Assembly (NCBI RefSeq): GCF_945957355.1 | Contig: NZ_CAMFKM010000016.1 | Location: forward strand, 54,420 to 118,419 | Length of the DNA stretch: 64,000 bases | Source of the DNA: an uncultured Reyranella sp. | GTDB taxonomy: Bacteria > Pseudomonadota > Alphaproteobacteria > Reyranellales > Reyranellaceae | Reading direction: 5' to 3' | In this document: positions 37,196 through 46,158 of the stretch, piece after piece | How the letters are laid out: each line of letters opens with the position of its first letter | Numbering within the stretch: position 1 is the stretch's first letter | The notes under the pieces: generated by a model | The model's input: only the letters and a program-made list of their open reading frames with translations | Database searches by the model: none | What the model was told of the DNA's origin: nothing | Translations under genes and position numbers: made by a program

Positions 37196-37221
37196 TATAG
37201 TTAACTATCGAGTTAACTATA
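37196..37221. promoter_or_regulatory. Palindromic operator in front of the MFS gene
   Basis: TATAGTTAACT is followed by ATCG and then AGTTAACTATA, a perfect 11+11 inverted repeat. Within it, AGTTAACTAT occurs twice as a direct repeat 12 bp apart, and each GTTAAC core is itself a palindrome. It is AT-rich in a GC-rich setting and ends 22 bp before the ATG. The form fits a MarR-, TetR- or GntR-type dimeric regulator covering a promoter. No regulator gene is adjacent. Confidence 0.7.
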
Positions 37222-37243
37222 GGCCTGTTGCAGGAGGATCGGG

Positions 37244-38455
37244 ATGGAACGGTCTTACGGCTGGGTGATCGTCGGCGCGGGCGCGCTGATGGGCTGCGTC
37301 GCGATCGGGGCCCTGTTTTCGCTGGCGGTCTTCCTGCAGCCCATGTCGGAGACGATGGGCTGGTCGCGTACCGGCATTTCGAGCGCCATGACGCTCGATT
37401 TCCTGACCATGGGCATCGCGGCCTTTGGCTGGGGGGCTCTCAGCGACAGGTTCGGTCCGCGTATCGTGGTCGTTTCCGGCGCTGTCCTGCTGGGTCTCGG
37501 ACTGGCGATGGCCAGCCGCGCGACCAGCCTGCTCGAGTTCCAGCTCATCTACGGGATCGTGGTCGGCGTCGCCGCCGGAGCGGTGTTCGCGCCGATGATC
37601 GCCACCGTCACCGGCTGGTTCGACAGGCACCGCAGCCTCGCCGTCTCGCTCGTCTCCGCCGGCATGGGTGTGGCGCCGATGACCATCTCGCCCTTCGCGC
37701 AGTGGCTCATCTCCGTGCACGATTGGCGGAGCGCAATGTTGACGATCGCCATCGGTGCCTGGGCGCTGCTGGTGCCCGCGGCGCTCCTCGTGCGCGCAGC
37801 GCCCGTTCCGGCCGGAGCGTCGCCCGGCCTGCCGGCGGAGGGCGGCGAGGGGATGACCGTGGGCCAGGCGCTGCGCTCGCCGCAGTTCATCGTGCTCTCG
37901 CTCACCTTCTTCTTCTGCTGCGCCGCGCATTCGGGTCCGATCTTCCACACTGTGAGCTATGCGCTGGCTTGCGGCCTGCCGGCCATGACGGCCGTCACCA
38001 TCTACAGCGTCGAAGGGCTGGCGGGCCTCGGCGGTCGCATCCTGTTCGGCCTGCTGGGCGACCGGTTCGGCGCGCGTCGGGTCGTCGTCGCCGGCCTGAT
38101 GGTTCAGGCGGTTGGTGCCGGCAGCTACTACTTCACGCGCGAAGCCGGCGAGTTCTACGCCGTCGCCATCCTGTTCGGCATGGCCTATGGCGGTGTGATG
38201 CCGCTCTATGCCGTGCTCGCCCGCGAGTACTTCCCGATGCGCATCATGGGCACGGTGTTCGGCGGTGCGGCTATGATCTCGAGCCTCGGCATGGCTCTGG
38301 GGCCGGCGGTGGGTGGCTGGATCTTCGATACCTTCCGCGGCTATGGCTATCTCTACATCGCTTCGTTCGGCATCGGACTCGCGGCCGTCGCGATCGCGCT
38401 GGCCTTCCCTCCGCTGCCGTCGGCGCAAGGCAGGACGGAAACGCAGCCCGCTTGA
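37244..38455 (+). CDS. MFS transporter (monocarboxylate/oxalate-formate-like)
   Basis: 403 residues with GCAGGAGGATCGGG before the ATG. Twelve hydrophobic segments. MFS family A-type loops are seen as GWGALSDRFGPRIVVVSG and LFGLLGDRFGARRVVVAG. The second half is similar to monocarboxylate and oxalate/formate carriers. It lies directly after a strong palindromic operator, so it is likely induced by its substrate. It is convergent with the PLP enzyme gene, 28 bp apart. Confidence 0.9.
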   Translation: MERSYGWVIVGAGALMGCVAIGALFSLAVFLQPMSETMGWSRTGISSAMTLDFLTMGIAAFGWGALSDRFGPRIVVVSGAVLLGLGLAMASRATSLLEFQLIYGIVVGVAAGAVFAPMIATVTGWFDRHRSLAVSLVSAGMGVAPMTISPFAQWLISVHDWRSAMLTIAIGAWALLVPAALLVRAAPVPAGASPGLPAEGGEGMTVGQALRSPQFIVLSLTFFFCCAAHSGPIFHTVSYALACGLPAMTAVTIYSVEGLAGLGGRILFGLLGDRFGARRVVVAGLMVQAVGAGSYYFTREAGEFYAVAILFGMAYGGVMPLYAVLAREYFPMRIMGTVFGGAAMISSLGMALGPAVGGWIFDTFRGYGYLYIASFGIGLAAVAIALAFPPLPSAQGRTETQPA

Positions 38456-38483
38456 AGCCGCCGCCACGCGCTCAGCAGTAAGG

Positions 38484-39590
38484 CTAGATGATCGCGTCGC
38501 CGTCCTTCAGGAAGGCTTCGAGCGCCCGTTCGTGCGGCTCGAGGTCGAGGCCCTGCGCGGCGACCCAGTCATCGTTGTAGTAGGTGTGCCCGTATCGTTC
38601 GCCACTGTCGCAGATCAGCGACACCAGGGAGCCCGTGCGGCCTTCCGACTTCATGCGCGACGTGAGGATGCACAGCGCCACGAAGTTGGTGCCGGTCGAG
38701 CCGCCGACCTTGCGGCCGAGCAGCCGTGACAGGACCCGCATTCCGGCCAGGGACTGGGCGTCGGGCACGCGCATCATGCGATCGATCATGTTAGGCAGGA
38801 ACGACGGCTCGACCCTGGGGCGTCCGATCCCTTCGATGCGGGAGCCGCGGTCGCAGGTCGCCTGGAGGTTGCCCTTGGCGAAGGCCTCGAAGAAGGCCGA
38901 GAACTCCGGATCGGCGACGCAGAGCCGCGTCGCGTAGCGCATGTAGCGGATGTACCGGCCGAGCGTCGCCGTGGTACCACCCGTTCCGGCGCTCATCACG
39001 ATCCAGGTGGGAACCGGATGCGGCTCGCGGCTCATCTGCTCGAAGATCGATTCGGCGATGTTGTTGTTGCCGCGCCAGTCGGTGGCCCGCTCGGCATAGG
39101 TGAACTGGTCAACATAGACTCCGCGCAGCTCGGTCGCGAGCGCCTCGGCGGCGGCGTAGATGCCGCGACCGTCGGCGACGAGGTGGCACTTGCCGTGCTG
39201 CCGTTCGATCTCCGCGATCTTCTCCGCCGAGGTCGAGGCGGACATGACGGCATGGAAGGGCAGGCCCAGGAGGCGCGCGAAGTAGGCCTCCGAGATCGCC
39301 GTCGACCCCGACGACGCCTCGACGATCGGTGTGTCGTGTCGAATCCGCCCGTTGCAGATACCGTAGAGGAACAGCGACCGCGCCAGCCGGTGCTTGAGGC
39401 TGCCGGTGGGATGGGTCGATTCGTCCTTGAGATAGACGTCGATCCCCTCGAGCACCGGCAGGTCGAGCCGCAGCAGGTGCGTGTCGGCCGAGCGGCGCTG
39501 GTCGTTGCGGATCAGCTCCAGCGCGCGGCGCGACCATTCGGCATCGTTGTGACGGGCGACCGCCTCGTCGAGAAGCTGAAGGTGCGTCAT
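38484..39590 (-). CDS. PLP-dependent cysteine-synthase-fold enzyme (Cds1-like cysteine desulfhydrase candidate)
   Basis: 368 residues. Fold-type II PLP signs: the lysine in HPTGSLKHRLARSLF, the EASSGSTAISEAYF loop, and GTGGTTATLGRYIR for phosphate binding. The C-terminal SLICDSGERYGHTYYND segment matches the cysteine synthase/cysteine desulfhydrase branch. Mycobacterial Cds1-like enzymes degrade cysteine to sulfide, pyruvate and ammonia; this protein fits that branch better than CysK or CysM because of the long CDRGSRIEGIGRPRVEPSF insertion. It is monocistronic, convergent with the MFS gene. Confidence 0.78.
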   Translation of the reverse strand: MTHLQLLDEAVARHNDAEWSRRALELIRNDQRRSADTHLLRLDLPVLEGIDVYLKDESTHPTGSLKHRLARSLFLYGICNGRIRHDTPIVEASSGSTAISEAYFARLLGLPFHAVMSASTSAEKIAEIERQHGKCHLVADGRGIYAAAEALATELRGVYVDQFTYAERATDWRGNNNIAESIFEQMSREPHPVPTWIVMSAGTGGTTATLGRYIRYMRYATRLCVADPEFSAFFEAFAKGNLQATCDRGSRIEGIGRPRVEPSFLPNMIDRMMRVPDAQSLAGMRVLSRLLGRKVGGSTGTNFVALCILTSRMKSEGRTGSLVSLICDSGERYGHTYYNDDWVAAQGLDLEPHERALEAFLKDGDAII

Positions 39591-39623
39591 GATCCGCTCG
39601 CCCGTTCCCCCGGTTCGCTCCCG

Positions 39624-40562
39624 TCAGCCGCCGATGATCTTCTTCTCGATCATGCAGTGGATGCCCTTGTTGCCGTCCACCGTCTGCGTGACGTGCAGGT
39701 CGGCTTGCAGGGAGCAGAGCATGTAGGCGTCCTCGGGCTTGAGGCCGGTCTTGGCGGTGATCAGCCGGATCATGTCGCGCAGGGCCTCCTTGGCGGCATC
39801 GTCGAGATCCTGGTCGAAGCCGTGGGTGATCCAGTGCGTCGCCGTCTCGGCGCGCGGATTGTTGAGCTTCATGCCCTTGTGCAGCGTAAACTTGAAGGTG
39901 CCGCTCAGGCTGGTCTCGAGCGCCGTCAGGTTGACCTCGCCGTCGCCCTGCACGCCATGGCCGTCGCCGGTCGAGAACAGGCCGCCGTCGGCGAAGACCG
40001 GGAAATAGACCGTCGTGCCGACCCGGAAATGCTTGTTGTCAATGTTGCCGCCGAAGGCACGCGGCTCGACCGAGCTGCACTGGCCCCATTCCGGCGGCGG
40101 GGCGACGCCCATGATGCCGAAAAACGGCTTGAGCTCGATCTCGGTGCCCCACGGCATGGTGCAGACGCCGCGATTGGAATCGATCGGGATGTGGGTCAGG
40201 CGGAAGAACGGGAAGTCCTCGGGCAGCGTACCCATCAGGGGCCGCTGCACATTCCAGCCCCAGTTGGTGCGGAACTTGATGTCGAGCACCTCGACCGCCA
40301 GCGCGTCGCCGCGTTCCGCGCCTTCGACATGGACAGGCCCGGTCAGGATGTGCCGGCCGATATGCGGCTTCAGCCTGGAGAGGATCTCGCGATGCTCCGG
40401 CAGGACGTTGAAGGGCTCACCGGGCAGGATTTCGGCCGCACCGGACACGCAGTGGATCGTGGCCGTGTCGCCCGACTTGATGCGGAGCTGCGGCGGGAGC
40501 TGGCTGTCGAAGTAGCCCCAGTGGCAGGTTTCGGGCGAAGAATGCAGCTCGTGGTTGGCCAT
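39624..40562 (-). CDS. Acetamidase/formamidase family amidohydrolase
   Basis: 312 residues from ATG 40562 (MANHELHSSPETCHWGYFD). FmdA/AmdA marks: TGPVHVEGAERGDALAVEVLDI, GIMGVAPPPEWGQCSSVEPRAFGGNIDNKH and FADGGLFSTGDGHGVQGDGEVN. These enzymes hydrolyse formamide, acetamide or related amides to ammonia. It lies 34 bp upstream of the PLP enzyme on the same strand, so the two could be co-transcribed. It diverges from rlmJ with about 80 bp between. Confidence 0.9.
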   Translation of the reverse strand: MANHELHSSPETCHWGYFDSQLPPQLRIKSGDTATIHCVSGAAEILPGEPFNVLPEHREILSRLKPHIGRHILTGPVHVEGAERGDALAVEVLDIKFRTNWGWNVQRPLMGTLPEDFPFFRLTHIPIDSNRGVCTMPWGTEIELKPFFGIMGVAPPPEWGQCSSVEPRAFGGNIDNKHFRVGTTVYFPVFADGGLFSTGDGHGVQGDGEVNLTALETSLSGTFKFTLHKGMKLNNPRAETATHWITHGFDQDLDDAAKEALRDMIRLITAKTGLKPEDAYMLCSLQADLHVTQTVDGNKGIHCMIEKKIIGG

Positions 40563-40643
40563 TTCGATCCTCAATTGTAGTGTCCCGCGCCCGAAGCACA
40601 TACCGTGCCCGGGGAATCATCTCAAATCGGGCCAGAATCCTCC

Positions 40644-41504
40644 GTGAACTATCGCCACGGCTATCACGCCGGCAACTTCGCCGACCTGCTGAAGCACACC
40701 GCACTTTGCGAGCTGCTGCGCCTGCTGACGGCCAAGGACAAGAAGCTGTTCGTCCTCGACACGCATGCAGGGGCCGGTGGCTACGATCTTGCCAGCGCGC
40801 AGGCGCGGCGGACCGGCGAGGCGGAGGCCGGCATCGGGCGCCTGATGGCCGAGAGCCGGACGGGCATGCCGGGCGCCGTCGCGCGGTACCTCGCGGCGGT
40901 CCAGGCCTATGACCGCAAGTTCGGGCCGGCGGGCGGCACGCTTCATCGCTATCCCGGCTCACCGCGCCTGGTCCGGGCGGCCCTGCGGCCGGGTGACCGG
41001 TTCGTCGCCTGCGAGAAGCATCCCGAGGAGGCGATGCTGCTGAAGCGCGAGTTCGCCGGCGACCGTGCGGTCGAGGTGCGTCAGGCCGATGGCTATCACG
41101 CCGTGAAGGCGCTGCTGCCGCCGGTCGAGCGTCGGGCGCTGGTGCTGATCGATCCGCCCTTCGAGGCGACCGATGAGTTCCAGGTGCTGGCGCGCGCGGT
41201 TCGCCACGGGCTGCGCCGTTTCGCCACCGGCTGCTACGCGATCTGGTATCCGATCAAGGACGGGGCGCCGGTGTCGGAGTTCATCGCGTCGCTGGACGGT
41301 GCGAAGTACCTGAACATGGAGCTGGACCTCGGGCCGCGCACGCCGGACGGCAAGCTCGCGACCTGCGGCCTGGTCGTCGTGAATCCACCGTGGAAGTTCG
41401 AGGAGGCAATGCGCGAGGCCCTGCCATGGATCGCGGCCCGGCTGGGGCCCGGTGTCCGCGCGAACTTCTCCGCCTCGCCGGGCAGTCTCCCGGCCCAGAC
41501 CTGA
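40644..41504 (+). CDS. rlmJ: 23S rRNA (adenine(2030)-N6)-methyltransferase RlmJ
   Basis: 286 residues from GTG 40644, which gives the canonical start NYRHGYHAGNFADLLKH; an upstream GTG at 40605 would add 13 poorly conserved residues. The SAM-binding segment FVLDTHAGAGGYDL and the catalytic LIDPPFE motif (motif IV) are present. RlmJ methylates A2030 of 23S rRNA. It is convergent with the PPK2 gene, four bases apart. Confidence 0.92.
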   Translation: MNYRHGYHAGNFADLLKHTALCELLRLLTAKDKKLFVLDTHAGAGGYDLASAQARRTGEAEAGIGRLMAESRTGMPGAVARYLAAVQAYDRKFGPAGGTLHRYPGSPRLVRAALRPGDRFVACEKHPEEAMLLKREFAGDRAVEVRQADGYHAVKALLPPVERRALVLIDPPFEATDEFQVLARAVRHGLRRFATGCYAIWYPIKDGAPVSEFIASLDGAKYLNMELDLGPRTPDGKLATCGLVVVNPPWKFEEAMREALPWIAARLGPGVRANFSASPGSLPAQT

Positions 41505-41508
41505 GGGT

Positions 41509-42330
41509 CTATTCTTCGTCCGTGCCCTTGTCGGTCTTGCCCGGTCGCCAGCCCCACATTTCGTAGGCGGCCTCCGCAATCCTGGGATCGAGCGCGCGAT
41601 CCTCGATCTTCACGCCCTTGCCCAGCCTGTCGGCGACGATCTGCAGTCCCTTCAGCCGCGCATGCATCTTCTCGTCGGTGGCGATGACGTGCCATGGCGC
41701 GCAATCCGTGTCGGTATGCTCGAGCATGTCGTCGTAGGCGTCGAGGTACTGCTTGCGCCTGGCGATGTTGCGGAAGTCCTCCAGGCCGATCTTGTAGTGC
41801 TTGCTGGGCTTTTCCAGCCGCTCGATCATCCGCTTCTTCTGTTCCTCGGCGCTGACATGGACGAGCAGCTTGACGATGTGCACGCCATCGTCGGTCAGCT
41901 GTCGCTCGAATTCGTTGATCTCGCGGTAGGCGCGCTTCCACTGGGCCTTGTCGCAAAATCCCTCGATGCGTTCGACGAGGACGCGGCCGTACCAGGTCCG
42001 GTCGAAAATCGCCCAGTTGCCGGGGGTCGGCAGCCGGGTCCAGAAGCGCCAGAGATAGTGCCGGCCCTGTTCCTCGGGCGTCGGCGCGCCGATGCGCCAG
42101 ACCTGAATCGATTTCGGCTCCAGACCGGCCATCATGCGCTCGATCAGGCCGCCCTTGCCGGCGGCATCCCAACCGTCGATGGCGATCATCACGCGCCCGC
42201 CGGTCCGCAGATGGTGGATATGCAGGTCGAGCAGCCTCTGCTGCAGTTTCCCGAGCTGGTCTTCGTAGCTCTCTTTGTCGATCGGACTGTCGATCATCTC
42301 GATTTTGTCCAGACGCGGCCACTTGCCCAT
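41509..42330 (-). CDS. ppk2: Polyphosphate kinase 2 (PPK2)
   Basis: 273 residues. Walker A-type motif IDGWDAAGKGG (residues 52-61) and the Walker B/lid segment IFDRTWYGR (about 109-116) are complete. GRHYLWRFW and HVSAEEQKKRMIERL follow as in PPK2. The enzyme transfers phosphate between polyphosphate and nucleotides (ADP, GDP or AMP depending on class); the size suggests class I, but class is not settled. It is divergent from the Mla permease gene with 94 bp between. Confidence 0.92.
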   Translation of the reverse strand: MGKWPRLDKIEMIDSPIDKESYEDQLGKLQQRLLDLHIHHLRTGGRVMIAIDGWDAAGKGGLIERMMAGLEPKSIQVWRIGAPTPEEQGRHYLWRFWTRLPTPGNWAIFDRTWYGRVLVERIEGFCDKAQWKRAYREINEFERQLTDDGVHIVKLLVHVSAEEQKKRMIERLEKPSKHYKIGLEDFRNIARRKQYLDAYDDMLEHTDTDCAPWHVIATDEKMHARLKGLQIVADRLGKGVKIEDRALDPRIAEAAYEMWGWRPGKTDKGTDEE

Positions 42331-42424
42331 TGAGTCCTCCCGGCCGGATCGTGACAGCGGTACGGCATGGGAGCAATGCAGGGCGATTGACAGCGTTAAC
42401 CTGCGCGACGACTAATCATCGCCG

Positions 42425-43555
42425 ATGGTCGAAGCGGAACCCACAATTCGTTACACGGAGCGCGCGGGCAAGCCCGTCGTCGAAGTCGGCGGAACCTGGA
42501 CCGTGTTCAGCGTTCGCGGAATTCGCAAGAAGGCCGAGAAGGCGTTGCAGGCTGCGGGCGCCGGGGCGAAGGGCCCGCACGCCGTCGATGCCAAGGGGCT
42601 CGAACGGGTCGACACCGCGGGCGCGATGGAAATCCTGCAACTTGCAGGCTGTGGTGTCGATCCGGAGGTCGAGACCAGGGACCAGGCGCAGGCCGACCTG
42701 TTCAAGGTCGTCCGCGAGAACATGTGCGAGGCCCATCCCGACCGTCGCGTCAACTGGCTGGCGCACTGGCTGGAGGAGATCGGGCGCGGCACGATCGATT
42801 TCTACAAGCAGATCCTCAACCTCTGCGCTTTCTTCGGCGAAATCCTGGTCGTCTTCGTCGAGGCCCTTCTCCAGCCCAAGCGCTTCCGGCCGAGCGCCGT
42901 GGTCAGGCAGATGTACGAGGTCTGGATCCGCGCGCTGGTGATCGTGGGCGTGCTCTGCTTCCTGATCGGTGTCGTCATCGCCTACCAGGGCGTCCAGCAG
43001 CTCAAGCAGTTCGGTGCCGAGACCTTCACAGTGGAGGCCGTCGGGATCGGGATGTTTCGCGAACTGGGGCCGCTGCTGACCGCGATCATCGTCGCCGGAC
43101 GTTCGGGCAGTGCGTTCACCGCCCAGATCGGCACGATGCAGGTTAACCAGGAGGTCGACGCGATGCGCACGATCGGCCTCAATCCCATCGAATGGCTGGT
43201 CCTGCCGCGGATCAGCGCCTTGCTGATCTCGATGCCGCTGCTGGCCTTCTGGGGCGACATGGCGGGCTTGCTGGGCGGCGCCGTCGCCTGCACCGTCTAT
43301 CTGGACTTCACCTTCGTCCAGTTCTTCGACCGGCTGCGCGATACGGTCGGCGCCTGGCATTTCTACACCGGCATGATCAAGGCGCCGGTGTTCGGCATCG
43401 TGATCGCCACCATCGGCTGCTTCGAAGGACTTCAGGTCCGCGGAAGTGCCGAGAGCGTGGGCCAGCTCACGACCAAGTCGGTGGTAGAATCGATCTTCTG
43501 CGTGATCGTGCTCGATGCCGTGTTCTCCGTCATCTTCCTGCTCGCCGGCGTCTGA
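42425..43555 (+). CDS. mlaE: Mla-type ABC lipid transporter permease with N-terminal STAS domain
   Basis: 376 residues. Residues about 1-100 form a STAS-like domain (GTWTVFSVRGIRKKAE, VDAKGLERVDTAGAMEIL), and from about 130 an MlaE permease with VIAYQGVQQLKQFGAETFTVEAVGIGMFRELGPLLTAIIVAGRSGSAFTAQIGTM, the family signature. The STAS part replaces a separate MlaB. It starts a coupled operon (TGATG to the ATPase). The complex moves phospholipids between the inner and outer membranes. Confidence 0.93.
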   Translation: MVEAEPTIRYTERAGKPVVEVGGTWTVFSVRGIRKKAEKALQAAGAGAKGPHAVDAKGLERVDTAGAMEILQLAGCGVDPEVETRDQAQADLFKVVRENMCEAHPDRRVNWLAHWLEEIGRGTIDFYKQILNLCAFFGEILVVFVEALLQPKRFRPSAVVRQMYEVWIRALVIVGVLCFLIGVVIAYQGVQQLKQFGAETFTVEAVGIGMFRELGPLLTAIIVAGRSGSAFTAQIGTMQVNQEVDAMRTIGLNPIEWLVLPRISALLISMPLLAFWGDMAGLLGGAVACTVYLDFTFVQFFDRLRDTVGAWHFYTGMIKAPVFGIVIATIGCFEGLQVRGSAESVGQLTTKSVVESIFCVIVLDAVFSVIFLLAGV

Positions 43556-44355
43556 TGGCCGAAGGAGGGCAGATCGTCGATCACCGCAACGGCCGCGACG
43601 TCGTACTGCGCCTGCGGGGAATCCGCACGCAGTTCGGCGACAAGGTGATCCACAACAATCTCGATTTCGACGTATTCCGGGGCGAGATTGTCGGTCTGGT
43701 GGGCGGGTCCGGAACCGGCAAATCGGTGCTGTTGAAAACCATCATCGGTCTGAACGAGGCGCGTGAGGGCACGATCGAGATGCTCGGGGTTGACACCGGC
43801 ACCCTGCACGGCAAGGCCAAGCGCGAGATGCTGGCACGCACGGGCGTCCAGTTCCAGGACGGCGCGCTGTTTTCCTCGTTGAGCGTCACCGAGAACATCA
43901 TCGTCCCCATCCGCGAGCATGCCCAGCTCGAGGAAGATACGATGCGCGAGATCGCGGCGCTGAAGGTGGCGATGGTCGGTCTGCCGCCCGACACAGGAGA
44001 GAAGAAGCCGTCGGAGCTTTCTGGCGGCATGCGCAAGCGCGCCAGCCTGGCGCGCGCCCTGGCGCTCGATGCCGAACTCCTCTTCCTGGACGAGCCGACG
44101 GCGGGTCTCGACCCGATCGGCGCGGCCCATTACGACGAACTGGTGAAGGGGCTTTCCCACAGCCTGGGGCTGACCATTCTGATGGTCACCCACGATCTCG
44201 ACAGCCTGAACGCCGTTTGCGATCGCATCGCGGTGCTTCTCGACAAGCGCGTCGTGGTAGGTACCATGGAGGAACTGTTGGAATACGATCATCCTTGGGT
44301 CCGGGAATATTTCCATGGGCCGCGGGGCCGCGCGGCGCGGCAGGAGCGGAAGTAG
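43555..44355 (+). CDS. mlaF: Mla-type ABC transporter ATP-binding protein
   Basis: 266 residues. Walker A GGSGTGKSV (about residues 50-57), signature LSGGMRKRASLARAL, Walker B ELLFLDEPTAGLDP and the H-loop MVTHDL are intact. The RTGVQFQDGALFSSLSVTENI region is MlaF-specific. The ATG overlaps the mlaE stop by one base. The C-terminal tail ends RGRAARQERK, slightly extended. Confidence 0.94.
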   Translation: MAEGGQIVDHRNGRDVVLRLRGIRTQFGDKVIHNNLDFDVFRGEIVGLVGGSGTGKSVLLKTIIGLNEAREGTIEMLGVDTGTLHGKAKREMLARTGVQFQDGALFSSLSVTENIIVPIREHAQLEEDTMREIAALKVAMVGLPPDTGEKKPSELSGGMRKRASLARALALDAELLFLDEPTAGLDPIGAAHYDELVKGLSHSLGLTILMVTHDLDSLNAVCDRIAVLLDKRVVVGTMEELLEYDHPWVREYFHGPRGRAARQERK

Positions 44356-44361
44356 CGTTCG

Positions 44362-45396
44362 ATGGAAAGAAAATCGCCCTATGTGCTGATCGGCGCGGCG
44401 ATGATCCTGTTCGTCGCCGCCGTGGCCGGCTTCGTGATCTGGAAGCTGCGCGCCGGCGACCGCACGTCGTATGCCTATTATGATATTCTCTTTTCCGGGG
44501 ACGTGCAGGGACTGACCCTCGATTCGCCGGTGTTCTATCGTGGCCTGCGCGTCGGCCGGGTCGCCAACATCCAGCTCACCTCGCGCGTCGACACCCAGCG
44601 ATCCACCGGTCGCGAACGGTTGACGGAGAAGATCGAGGTGACGGTGGCCGTGGACTGGTCGATCGATATCCGCGACCGCTCCTATGCCGTGTTCGAAAAG
44701 CCGTTCATCGCCGGGGCGCCCTTCATCCAGATCGTCGGCCGCCTCGACGTCGATCAGGTCAAGCCGAAGAAGAAGCTGGGCGACAAGCCCTATCCGGAGA
44801 TCCGCGAGGGGGCCTCGTTCCTGCAGGCGACTTCGACCTCCGCGCAGGAGCTACTGACCAAGGCCAGTACCACGGTCGACCGCCTCAACGACCTGCTGAG
44901 CCCCGACAATATCGGCGCCGTCACCGACACGCTGCGCAACCTGCAGACGGCAACCAATGCCTTCGCCAAGTCCGACACTGCTATACAGACAACCTTGGCC
45001 GAACTGCCGCTGGCCATCGCGGACTTCCGCAAGACCTTTGCTCGTCTGGACGACCTCTCGAGTTCACTGACCCTGATCGCGCAGGAAATCGGGCCGCAGG
45101 ATGCGGCGACGCGCAAGGCCCTGGCCGGCAAGGAGCCCGGCGAGCTGCGCAAGACGCTGAACGAGACCCGTGCGGCACTGGCCAACATCAACGCCGCCGC
45201 CACCCAGCTCAACAAGCTGGTCGCCGACAACAGCCGTCCGATCAAGAATTTCACCGAGACGGGCCTGACCGAGTTCTCGCTGGCGCTTCGCGACCTGCGC
45301 CAGCTCACCGCCAATCTCAACGTCATCGCGACACGGCTGGAGCGCGACCCGGCCAACTTCGTGTTCAGCGGCAAGCAGGGATACACGCCGAAATGA
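44362..45396 (+). CDS. mlaD: MlaD-like MCE-domain substrate-binding protein
   Basis: 344 residues. A membrane anchor (MERKSPYVLIGAAMILFVAAVAGFVIWKL) leads into the MCE domain (about residues 40-140: GDVQGLTLDSPVFYRGLRVGRVANIQL). The rest is a long amphipathic helix (about 170-320) with repeated Leu/Ala/Asn patterns, like the PqiB/YebT-type extension that builds a tunnel or needle. It is longer than E. coli MlaD. It lies 6 bp after mlaF and overlaps the lipoprotein gene by ATGA. Confidence 0.9.
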   Translation: MERKSPYVLIGAAMILFVAAVAGFVIWKLRAGDRTSYAYYDILFSGDVQGLTLDSPVFYRGLRVGRVANIQLTSRVDTQRSTGRERLTEKIEVTVAVDWSIDIRDRSYAVFEKPFIAGAPFIQIVGRLDVDQVKPKKKLGDKPYPEIREGASFLQATSTSAQELLTKASTTVDRLNDLLSPDNIGAVTDTLRNLQTATNAFAKSDTAIQTTLAELPLAIADFRKTFARLDDLSSSLTLIAQEIGPQDAATRKALAGKEPGELRKTLNETRAALANINAAATQLNKLVADNSRPIKNFTETGLTEFSLALRDLRQLTANLNVIATRLERDPANFVFSGKQGYTPK

Positions 45397-46130
45397 TCCG
45401 TTGCCTGGCCGCCTGTGCGGCCGCTGTTGCTTTTCTGTCGGGTTGCTCGTTCGTCAGTGCCGTCGATTCGGTGGGCGATCCGACCGACCTCTACACCGTC
45501 TCGCCCAAGAGTACCTTCGATCCCGATCTGCCTTCGGTCTATTGGCAGCTCGCGGTGGAGGCGCCGGTTGCGGCGGCAAATATCGATACCGGCCGCATCG
45601 CCATCGCCATGACGCCCACCTGGGCGGATTACTATGCCAAGGTGGCATGGACCGATCGCGCGCCGCTGATGGTCCAGACCCGGATCGTCGATTCGTTCGA
45701 GAACACCCGGAAGATCGTGGCGGTTTCCCGAGAATCCATTGCCTTGCGGGCAAATTACGTGCTGCAGCCGGACCTGCGAAACTTCGAGGCCATGTACTTT
45801 TACGGCAAGCCGCCGATCGTAAAGGTCCGCATCATCGCCAAACTGGTGCGCATGCCCGATCGCCAGATCATTGGGGTCGCATCGTTCGAGCGCTGCGTCC
45901 GGGCGCGCGCCGACAAAGTGCCCAAGGTCGTCGAGGCCTTCAACCAGGCGTTGGGGAGCGTGATGAAGCAGCTGGTGTCGTGGACGCTCCGGACGCCTCC
46001 GCCGCAGCCCCCGAGCGAGTTCGCGCCCTACGACATCGCGCGCTATCGCAATCCGGCGAACGCCGTCATCGACAGCGCCAATTGTCCCAAGGGCGACGAC
46101 GCGTCGATGGTTCCTTACACCGACGAATAG
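45393..46130 (+). CDS. ABC-type transport auxiliary lipoprotein (PqiC-like)
   Basis: 245 residues. Lipoprotein signal with lipobox LSGC (Cys18). The mature part, from YTVSPKSTFDPDLPSVYWQLAVEAPVAAANIDTGRIAI, matches the pattern of DUF330/PqiC-type auxiliary lipoproteins that bind the MCE needle at the outer membrane. The C-terminal LASVNVDR-like end is replaced by a Pro-rich piece (TPPPQPPSEFAPYD). It is the last gene of a four-gene Mla operon and occupies the place where gammaproteobacterial operons would hold mlaC. Confidence 0.85.
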   Translation: MIRCLAACAAAVAFLSGCSFVSAVDSVGDPTDLYTVSPKSTFDPDLPSVYWQLAVEAPVAAANIDTGRIAIAMTPTWADYYAKVAWTDRAPLMVQTRIVDSFENTRKIVAVSRESIALRANYVLQPDLRNFEAMYFYGKPPIVKVRIIAKLVRMPDRQIIGVASFERCVRARADKVPKVVEAFNQALGSVMKQLVSWTLRTPPPQPPSEFAPYDIARYRNPANAVIDSANCPKGDDASMVPYTDE

Positions 46131-46136
46131 GGAAGC

Positions 46137-46158
46137 GAAGCGCGCTCAGGCGCGCTTC
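46137..46158. terminator. Hairpin between convergent genes
   Basis: GAAGCGCGC pairs with GCGCGCTTC across a TCAG loop, a perfect 9 bp stem. It lies at the end of the lipoprotein gene (plus) and overlaps the stop of the phosphotransferase gene (minus). No clear T-run. Confidence 0.55.
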
